From Acidobacteriaceae bacterium (GTDB lineage Bacteria; Acidobacteriota; Terriglobia; Bryobacterales; Bryobacteraceae), in assembly GCA_019245255.1 (NCBI GenBank), contig JAFARV010000913.1, positions 1-5,254 of the forward strand: a stretch of DNA of 5,254 nt, written 5' to 3'. Shown here piece after piece: positions 1 to 5,254 of this stretch. Made by a program: the position numbers and the translations under genes. The notes below the pieces were generated by a model that did no database searches, was not told where the DNA came from, and saw only the letters and a program-made list of their open reading frames with translations. Positions within the stretch are counted from its first letter, which is position 1; every line of letters starts with the position of its first letter.

Positions 1-49
1 GATCCGAGAATTTTATTGCAATACGAGATATCGTCGAGGGTTTCTTCAC
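1..49 (-). CDS. N-terminal fragment of a downstream operon gene (16 codons visible)
   Basis: A GTG start (49-47) overlaps the TGA stop (48-46) of the preceding large gene in the four-base GTGA arrangement typical of translationally coupled bacterial genes. The frame stays open to the window edge and reads MKKPSTISRIAIKFSD, a basic beginning plausible for a real protein. A purine-rich GGAAAG (58-53) lies three bases upstream of the GTG and can serve as ribosome binding site. Too little is visible to name the product; as part of the same operon it probably belongs to the same pathway. The other frame has a GTG at 65-63 and is also open to the edge, but lacks a close ribosome binding site, so it is the weaker choice. 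Confidence 0.55.
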   Translation of the reverse strand, partial: MKKPSTISRIAIKFSD

Positions 50-2796
50 AGGCTTTCCGAGCCACTGAATTCGTACGAAGCAGCGTGGGTGAGAAACGTC
101 TCCTGTAGGCCAGTTCTATGCCGGTCAAAGGCCCAAACGTGCTGAAGCCAGCCCGGAATGTCCGCTGGATCTCGCGGCACTTGCAATACCAGCACTTCGG
201 GGCAGGCTACCTCCATTGCGGAGGATTCAGCCAAATCAGCATGCAGGAAAATGAAACGGTCGAGCTCCAATCCAAGCTCGGTCGCAAGGCTACGCAGTTT
301 CTCTTCGCTCGCTTCGGGGCCGATCGCCGATGCGACAAAGTCATCATGATGTAGCGGCATCGCCGGATTGGCGTCAAAGGCAGCCCAAACGTCCTCCTGT
401 CTGCTTTTGCTGCAAAGACATAGCAGCTTTCCCGCATCGCGTTGTTTCAGCATTTCGCACTGGAGTGCAATGTGCCATTTGTCCGCGACAAATTGCCCTT
501 CACCGCCGCGGCTTTCCCACAGCACCCCGTCACAGTCGATTGCAATCGTGCTGTAGCGATTTTCCGTCACGCCCCACATTCGTCGCGTCAGCATGCTCCC
601 GAGCGCAGAGAAGAAATCGGCCGTGTACGGCACGTTACCCAAACGTCGCGCATATTCATCGTCATATTCCTCAACGGGATAAAGGTCGAGGATTTCTCGG
701 CTACAAATGACCTGCACTAAACTGTTGCCGGCGAATGCATCGGCAACTCTGCTTTCTAGGCTCTGAAGCCACTCGCTCAATCCGGGTTTGTCAGAGATCG
801 CGGAGGAAGGGGGGCAAAAGCACACAATTGAGGTCGCTTTGCCGTCCTCGGCTGCCCGGAGTGCCAAGATCAAGTGGTCCACAACTTGCGACAACGTCTC
901 TCTCGCGCCTGGCTCCGTGATGGAATGCCCGGGTGCGAAGTCCTCAAAACGGATGAGAACAATCTTAAAGCCGTCAGAGCTGCGCAAGAGGCTTTGGGGA
1001 TCCAGCAACTGTTGAAATACCTGCTGATATGGTGCGAAAGCAACGCTATAGTTCATTCCGAGCTCGTTCAGCAGGAAGCTCAGTGATTCTTCAAGCGGCT
1101 CTGCAGTAAAGGATGCGGCAATCGCACTCGTTCGCTTACGGTCGCGGGCCCGAGCCGCTGCGGCTTGCTGCACCAGCGACTCCGGGAGGCCCACGTCAGC
1201 AACCTGCAACCCAGGATCGTTGACCGTGGACTGAAGAATATCCGCATAAGCTCCAAGCAGAGTGCCGATCGTGTCTTCTTTGAATAGTGAGCTCTTGTAT
1301 TCACAGGTGAGTTGCAGTCCATCGCTCCTCTCCATTGCGATGAAACGGAGGTCCAGTAACGCGACGTGCGCGTCGAAGTCGACGTGCTCAGCATAAAAGT
1401 AGCGGCCGCTTTGTTCGATGGAAGGAAAATTCTGAAGGAGTAGCGCAACGTTGAACAAGGGATTGTCGTTAGTTGTCCGCTCAGGATTGATGGCCTCGAC
1501 AATTTTGGCAAACGGGCAATCCTGATGTGCAAAGGCCTGCATAACGCTTTGGTTTTCACTGTTCAGGATGTCTTGTAGGCTCTGGCCAACCGTTACGGGA
1601 TTGCGTAGCGGCAATGGATTAACAAAACAGCCGATCAGGCGGTCGGCTCCGCTGCGGCTCCGGTTACTAGCTATTGTGCCTATAACGAAGTCAGACTGCC
1701 CACACCAGCGAAAGAGCAGAATGCGAAAGGCTGTCGCCAGGACAGTGAACAGCGTCGTCCCGTTCGCGAGTGCGAACTCTTGCACTTGTCGCAGCAATTC
1801 GGCCGGAATCGTTTTGCATCGCAAGCGTCCGTGACGGTCGGGCTCGGAAGGAGACGCGAAATCTGATGGTAGGTTTAGGGATGACGGCCCATCCCGAAGA
1901 ACTGAGCGCCAATGATCCAGCTCCTGGTCGAGCAAGTCGCCGTGCATCCACTGTCGCTCCCACGCGGCGTAATCGGTGTAGTGGAAGTCCAATTCCGGAA
2001 GACAGTTCGGGTGACCGGACGCAAATCGATCATAGATCGCACAGAGTTCGTCCAACAGAATGCTGCCGGTAAACCCGTCACTGATGGCGTGGTGTATTGC
2101 TAGGCAGAGCAGCCATTCTTCCACCGCAAGCCGGATTAACCGCGCGCGCAGCGCCGGTCCAGCTGCGAGATCAAACGGCTCGCGAATGGTCTCGAGCGCC
2201 AGCTTCGACGCAAGTTCCTGAGCTTTACAGAGTTCCAAGCGTGAGAGGTCTGAGACCGCCAACGGCAGGGGCGAGGTGGCTTCGACTATCTGAATAGGGC
2301 CATCCACAGTCGGGATGAACCGGACGTTCAGTATTTCGTGCCTCCGTCGCAGTTCAATCAGGCTGCGCTCGAGTACTGACGAATCCACATTGCCACAGAT
2401 CCGGAAGACACGCGCTGTGTTGTAGAGTCCAGTGCCGGGGTTCTGCTGCTCAAGCAACCAGAACACCTGCTGAGAGTACGAAAGGGGAAACTCGGTCCGG
2501 CCGGGAACGCGAGTAATTGATGGTTTCGTTTCGCCGGCCTTCAAGTCGTCAATTACAGAAGCAAGATGGCCTACGGTCGGATCTTCGAAGAACGCCATGA
2601 CGGGCAGTTCAACTCCAAAGGTCTCGCCCACTCGGGCAATAACATCCATCGCATTCAGGGAATCCCCGCCGATGTCGAAGAAATTCGCGCCCGGCTCAAG
2701 GTCTGCGAGGCCAAGCACTTCACTCCAGATCTTGGCGAGCGCTTCCTGCGAACTGCTCCTCATCGCGCACGTGGCGAGCTCACCTTCCCGTTGCAT
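46..2796 (-). CDS. NRPS-like protein: carrier (PCP) - condensation - FkbH/HAD-IIIC-like
   Basis: A 916-residue multidomain assembly-line protein, probably cytoplasmic. Residues 12-86 are a peptidyl carrier domain; motif FFDIGGDSL gives Ser46 as the phosphopantetheine site. Residues 100-531 are a condensation domain with PLSYSQQVFWLL (104-115), RHEIL (152-156), catalytic HHAISDG (235-241, His236), YTDYAAW (273-279), IGCFVNPLPLR (388-398) and HQDCPF (424-429), so it should be active. Residues 562-749 match the conserved N-terminal part of HAD-IIIC/FkbH proteins (SFTAEPLEESL, FAPYQQVFQQLLDP, VCFCPPSS). Residues 750-892 are the HAD core. Motif I is DCDGVLW (Asp754, Asp756) and the motif II serine is Ser796. 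The motif III lysine position is Ser830, and the usual motif IV Asp-Asp is His852-Ala853, so normal phosphatase chemistry is doubtful. The protein ends 25 residues after WAFD (888-891), with no following carrier, thioesterase or acyltransferase. The first ATG (2796) has only a poor ribosome site; ATG 2763 (Met12) also keeps the whole carrier domain. It follows the adenylation gene by 84 nt and lacks its own adenylation domain, so loading is presumably in trans. Confidence 0.93.
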   Translation of the reverse strand: MQREGELATCAMRSSSQEALAKIWSEVLGLADLEPGANFFDIGGDSLNAMDVIARVGETFGVELPVMAFFEDPTVGHLASVIDDLKAGETKPSITRVPGRTEFPLSYSQQVFWLLEQQNPGTGLYNTARVFRICGNVDSSVLERSLIELRRRHEILNVRFIPTVDGPIQIVEATSPLPLAVSDLSRLELCKAQELASKLALETIREPFDLAAGPALRARLIRLAVEEWLLCLAIHHAISDGFTGSILLDELCAIYDRFASGHPNCLPELDFHYTDYAAWERQWMHGDLLDQELDHWRSVLRDGPSSLNLPSDFASPSEPDRHGRLRCKTIPAELLRQVQEFALANGTTLFTVLATAFRILLFRWCGQSDFVIGTIASNRSRSGADRLIGCFVNPLPLRNPVTVGQSLQDILNSENQSVMQAFAHQDCPFAKIVEAINPERTTNDNPLFNVALLLQNFPSIEQSGRYFYAEHVDFDAHVALLDLRFIAMERSDGLQLTCEYKSSLFKEDTIGTLLGAYADILQSTVNDPGLQVADVGLPESLVQQAAAARARDRKRTSAIAASFTAEPLEESLSFLLNELGMNYSVAFAPYQQVFQQLLDPQSLLRSSDGFKIVLIRFEDFAPGHSITEPGARETLSQVVDHLILALRAAEDGKATSIVCFCPPSSAISDKPGLSEWLQSLESRVADAFAGNSLVQVICSREILDLYPVEEYDDEYARRLGNVPYTADFFSALGSMLTRRMWGVTENRYSTIAIDCDGVLWESRGGEGQFVADKWHIALQCEMLKQRDAGKLLCLCSKSRQEDVWAAFDANPAMPLHHDDFVASAIGPEASEEKLRSLATELGLELDRFIFLHADLAESSAMEVACPEVLVLQVPRDPADIPGWLQHVWAFDRHRTGLQETFLTHAASYEFSGSESL

Positions 2797-2833
2797 CTCG
2801 TATGTTGTACTAACGATCGTCTCTGATAAATAA

Positions 2834-2868
2834 CTGCCGTTCCCGTCACGGCAGGAGTTTCTGCCGTG
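2834..2868 (-). promoter_or_regulatory. Three-armed alternative hairpin in intergenic gap (attenuator-like)
   Basis: Read along the transcript, this gap carries CACGGCAG (2868-2861), CTGCCGTG (2854-2847) and ACGGCAG (2840-2834). The middle arm can pair perfectly with the first (8 bp, loop AAACTC) or with the third (7 bp, loop GACGGGA), but not both at once. The second hairpin is followed directly by TTATTTAT (2833-2826), a weak U-rich run, so it resembles an intrinsic terminator with the first hairpin as antiterminator. Alternatively it is an RNA-processing or mRNA-stability stem that sets the ratio of adenylation enzyme to carrier/condensation protein. The pairing is seen directly; the regulatory role is inference. 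The U-run is imperfect and no leader peptide or ligand-binding fold is obvious. Confidence 0.45.
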
Positions 2869-2880
2869 TGTGAAACCTAC

Positions 2881-4266
2881 TTACAAGCAGTACGCCAGAC
2901 GCTGGTAGTCTAGTTTTCCGTTGATCGTAATGGGCAGCTTCTCCATGTTGACCACCCGCACTGCGACTCGTGGCAAGTCAAACATCTTACAGACCGCTTC
3001 AGAAATCAATTCGGGACGCAGGCAATTCTCCACGGCTATAGTCAACAAATCATCGCGACCATAGCACGCGATAGTTGACTCGAACTCGCGAGAGAGGATC
3101 CCTTCCACATCGTCCAGATTGAACCGCCTGCCGAATAATTTTAAAAATCGCTTCTTACGGCCTACGATATACAAATAACCGTCATCGTCTCTACGGGCCA
3201 AGTCACCCGTGTGCAAAATGCCGTGCAATTCATCACCTTTGGCCAAGTCCGAGCGGCACTCCGCATAACCGAGCATTACGTTCGGACCCGAGTAGATGAG
3301 TTCAGCCGTGTCCTCGTCCAATCGAAGCGAACCGCCAGGAACGGCGATGCCGACCGAACCGATCTTAGAGCCAAGCTGATCAAACGGTACGTACGAGATC
3401 CGGGCTGTGGCCTCGGTCTGCCCGTACATCACGAAAAACTTCCAGCCACGTGCGATCGCGAGTCTATACAACTCTTTGATGAAACGCTCTTCGAGTCTTC
3501 CGCCTGCTTGAGTCAGTGTTCTGAGCGAATCCCCTCTTTTGCTCAGCAGGCCCGCCTGTAACAGGAGTTGATATGTGTAGGGGACACCGGCAAAGGAGGT
3601 AACGCCGTATCGATCCACCGCCTCCCAAAATTCCCTCCTCAAGGCGCCGTCTTCACTGAAAACGATTGCGGCGCCAGCGTGCAGATGGCTATTCACAACG
3701 GACAGACCGTAGGAGTAAGAAAGTGGCAACGATGTGATGGGTCGTTCCTGGGGGTTTAGTTGCAGATACTCCGAGATTGACGCCGCATTCGCAGCAATAT
3801 TCCTCAATGTGAGCCGTACCAGCTTCGGGCTACCGGTTGATCCAGATGTGCTCAGCAGGAGAGCAACATCACGATGGACCTCAATATCCTGTATCTCCTC
3901 ACTGATGAACAAGGGATGATGGTCACCCGTGAATCTTCGATAACCGGGGAACCTGAGTTGCTCCTGTACGCCGAATATCCAGTCGGGGCGATACACCGCC
4001 AGGAACCTCTCTAGCAGAGAGGAGTTTAAATTCGCATCTAACAGTATCAGCGCGCAACCGGCATTCAATGCCGCCAAGTACGCCACCAGAGATTCATAGC
4101 AGTTGCGGGTGACGAGCAAGCCCAGAGTTTTACGGCCCAACTTTGGCAGCGCTGACTGGACTCGCGCCGAATCTTCAGCCAATTTGCCATAAGTCCAGTG
4201 CCTTCCACTGCGGGAATCAATTGCAGCTACCTGCTTGCTGGAATGACTGAGTCTCCAAAAGTCCAT
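2881..4266 (-). CDS. Stand-alone AMP-dependent acyl synthetase / adenylation enzyme
   Basis: A 461-residue member of the ANL superfamily, which activates a carboxylic acid with ATP to an acyl-adenylate and transfers it to a thiol. Core motifs are present in order: phosphate loop STSGSTGSPK (139-148), LPLSYSYGLS (180-189), AGVPYTY (226-232), YGQTE (281-285), HTGDLA (352-357), hinge GRKKRFLKLFGRR (369-381) and the C-terminal catalytic lysine in NGKLDY (Lys451). It is therefore complete and likely active, although slightly shorter than many acyl-CoA synthetases. Where amino-acid-activating domains carry an aspartate for the substrate amino group, this protein has the aromatic Tyr-Ser-Tyr-Gly typical of fatty or aryl acid ligases. 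The substrate is thus more likely a fatty, aryl or hydroxy acid. It has no carrier domain of its own; the expected partner is the carrier at the start of the next gene, though CoA is possible. The ATG lies six bases after the stop of the transferase gene, implying coupled translation. Confidence 0.9.
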   Translation of the reverse strand: MDFWRLSHSSKQVAAIDSRSGRHWTYGKLAEDSARVQSALPKLGRKTLGLLVTRNCYESLVAYLAALNAGCALILLDANLNSSLLERFLAVYRPDWIFGVQEQLRFPGYRRFTGDHHPLFISEEIQDIEVHRDVALLLSTSGSTGSPKLVRLTLRNIAANAASISEYLQLNPQERPITSLPLSYSYGLSVVNSHLHAGAAIVFSEDGALRREFWEAVDRYGVTSFAGVPYTYQLLLQAGLLSKRGDSLRTLTQAGGRLEERFIKELYRLAIARGWKFFVMYGQTEATARISYVPFDQLGSKIGSVGIAVPGGSLRLDEDTAELIYSGPNVMLGYAECRSDLAKGDELHGILHTGDLARRDDDGYLYIVGRKKRFLKLFGRRFNLDDVEGILSREFESTIACYGRDDLLTIAVENCLRPELISEAVCKMFDLPRVAVRVVNMEKLPITINGKLDYQRLAYCL

Positions 4267-4272
4267 ACTCTG

Positions 4273-5103
4273 TTACCCAATCCGTCCAATGTCAAGCAAT
4301 TGTGTAGGCTCGCTAAGTGCAAACACTTGAATCGTGCGTGGCGTTCCGCTGTACGCCACCGCCGCTGCGTAGCCTTGCACCGGTTTTAGGTCATGTAAAA
4401 CCCAGCGCTTAGCGGAAGGAACTTCTTCGGCGAAATGAATAAACCGTGCAGGTTCGCTTGGCCGTAAGCTTACGCGAAAGCGATCCAATCCAATGGACAA
4501 CCCATCACCAGTTGCTTTTAGATACGCCTCCTTACGCGTCCAGCAGAGGAAAAATGCGTGCCGACGCTCCGCAGCCGGAAGTGACAGCAACTCGGCGGCC
4601 TCATCCGCGCAGAAGAATTGTCTGGCTATGGCGGTCATGTCAGAAAGAGGCCGAATCTCTTCGAGGTCCACGCCAATATTACACTCCCGTGTAAACGCCA
4701 ACAGCGTGAAAGCTTTCGAATGCGAGGCATTGAAGCAGATGTCTGCAGATGCATTCGAACTGGGCTTACCGTTCGGGCTGTAGTCAAAATGTATATTTTT
4801 CGGAGCAGTGCGGCTGTAGCATCCAAGCAACATCCTCAGCGCCGCCCTTGAGATGATGTATGAGCGTCGAAGATGTTCGAAACGGAACCGGTTGGCACGA
4901 TCCAATTCTTCATCAGCCAGCAGTGATTGAAACTTGGGGAGCATTGGGTCCGGCGCGCCCCGGTGTATGGTCCACACGTGAACATCTCTGCTCTGTAGCC
5001 TGAAATCGCGCTGATCTCTGCTTAGATTAGGCAGCCTTGAATCGCACATCGAAGGATGTGAACAGAATACAGTCACTCTGTTGGGGGTCCCATTGCCGAA
5101 CAA
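4273..5103 (-). CDS. 4'-phosphopantetheinyl transferase, Sfp type
   Basis: Transfers the 4'-phosphopantetheine arm of coenzyme A to the conserved serine of carrier domains, here most likely Ser46 of the large protein encoded downstream. The family signature is complete: RFRFEHLRRSYIISRAALR (72-90), NGKP (111-114), FNASHS (124-129), GVDLE (144-148) and WTRKEAYLK (188-196). Asp146, Glu148 and Glu192 match the magnesium-binding acids of Sfp. The start is uncertain. The frame is open from a TTG (5103), but GTG 5076 and ATG 5049 are alternatives, and the family-like fold begins only near VHVWTI (residue 41). None of these starts has a convincing Shine-Dalgarno sequence. The stop codon lies six bases before the adenylation gene, so the two are clearly co-transcribed. 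A dedicated transferase fits a self-contained biosynthetic cluster. Confidence 0.92.
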   Translation of the reverse strand: MFGNGTPNRVTVFCSHPSMCDSRLPNLSRDQRDFRLQSRDVHVWTIHRGAPDPMLPKFQSLLADEELDRANRFRFEHLRRSYIISRAALRMLLGCYSRTAPKNIHFDYSPNGKPSSNASADICFNASHSKAFTLLAFTRECNIGVDLEEIRPLSDMTAIARQFFCADEAAELLSLPAAERRHAFFLCWTRKEAYLKATGDGLSIGLDRFRVSLRPSEPARFIHFAEEVPSAKRWVLHDLKPVQGYAAAVAYSGTPRTIQVFALSEPTQLLDIGRIG

Positions 5104-5151
5104 ACGGACAGATTTTTCATAACGTCTGCGGGGAGAGAGTAATAACTCAAG

Positions 5152-5254
5152 TCAGGCGACGATGACTTCGGCTTTCGGGGAGTCTGCGCTAACTGGCGAT
5201 TTGTGAAGAAGTCGATAAATCTGAAACCCCTGGAGCGGGCCGTACGTGATGAAT
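5152..5254 (-). CDS. Possible C-terminal tail of an unidentified upstream gene
   Basis: From the window edge a frame reads 33 residues, beginning FITYGPLQGFQIYRLL and ending AEVIVA before a TGA (5154-5152). The hydrophobic/aromatic then polar composition looks protein-like, and the stop lies 48 bases before the TTG of the transferase gene, which would suit an operon. I do not recognise the family. A competing minus-strand frame is open for 59 codons and ends at a TGA (5075-5073) that overlaps the alternative GTG start (5076) of the transferase in a GTGA arrangement. Its serine/arginine/proline-rich translation looks less natural. Only one of the two can be the main coding frame, and this window cannot settle which. 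Confidence 0.35.
   Translation of the reverse strand, partial: FITYGPLQGFQIYRLLHKSPVSADSPKAEVIVA

Noticed and set aside
330..710. 126-codon plus-strand open frame
   Set aside because: Antisense to the FkbH-like region; Cys/Arg/Pro-rich translation typical of a shadow frame and no family resemblance.
1080..1559. 159-codon minus-strand open frame inside the large gene
   Set aside because: It lies fully within the condensation-domain coding region in another frame, has no recognisable motif, and the main frame there carries clear family motifs.
3211..3561. 116-codon plus-strand open frame
   Set aside because: Antisense to the well-supported adenylation gene; no motif or ribosome site.
3821..3852. 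Adenylation phosphate loop reads SPKLV instead of the usual PKG
   Set aside because: I considered this as a defect, but the lysine is kept and Leu after PK is, from memory, common in this acyl-synthetase subgroup, so it is not evidence of inactivity.
5073..5120. Fifteen-residue ORF (ATG 5120) ahead of the transferase gene as a leader peptide
   Set aside because: No ribosome binding site, no run of regulatory codons and no following hairpin; it is just the end of a longer open frame.
5137..5150. Short inverted repeat GAGT-AATA-ACTC as an operator
   Set aside because: Arms of only four bases that do not extend outward; expected by chance.
5104..5151. Promoter with TTGAGT as -35 and TTATGA as -10
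   Set aside because: The spacing is about 22 bases, too long for a standard sigma-70 promoter, and the region probably lies inside an operon.

Overview
The window is a slice of a small, tightly packed biosynthetic operon, read entirely on the minus strand. Going right to left it holds: the possible tail of an unidentified upstream gene (5254-5152), an Sfp-type 4'-phosphopantetheinyl transferase (5103-4273), a stand-alone AMP-forming adenylation enzyme (4266-2881), a multidomain nonribosomal peptide synthetase-like protein of unusual layout (2796-46: carrier protein, condensation domain, FkbH/HAD-IIIC-like region), and the first 16 codons of a further gene whose GTG start overlaps the preceding TGA stop by 4 bp (49-1). 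Only the left edge and the 84-nt gap between the adenylation gene and the carrier/condensation gene offer visible regulatory structure. The plus-strand open frames are shadows of these genes.

How the genes fit together (inference): the transferase converts the apo carrier domain to holo form at Ser46 of the large protein. The free-standing adenylation enzyme activates a carboxylic acid and loads it in trans onto that carrier. It lacks the aspartate that anchors alpha-amino groups, so the acid is probably not an ordinary amino acid. The condensation domain, with an intact HHxxxDG motif, then joins the acyl group to an amine or alcohol acceptor. No acceptor carrier follows the condensation domain, so the acceptor must sit on another protein or be a free small molecule. 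The C-terminal region belongs to the family that makes glyceryl-type carrier-bound units from 1,3-bisphosphoglycerate, but its HAD core has lost the motif III lysine and motif IV acidic pair. It may therefore be non-catalytic or do something different.

The most interesting points are the carrier-condensation-FkbH fusion with a decayed HAD active site, and a three-armed alternative-pairing sequence in the 84-nt gap that resembles an attenuator. The gap is also in frame, with no internal stop, between the adenylation and carrier domains. The gene pair therefore looks like a split adenylation-carrier module with a single TAA in between.

Organism: a bacterium with moderate G+C content, AUG/GUG/UUG starts and weak Shine-Dalgarno sequences. 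The protein families occur in proteobacteria, acidobacteria, myxobacteria and cyanobacteria. Nothing in the sequence fixes the phylum, and I do not recognise the cluster as a named pathway.
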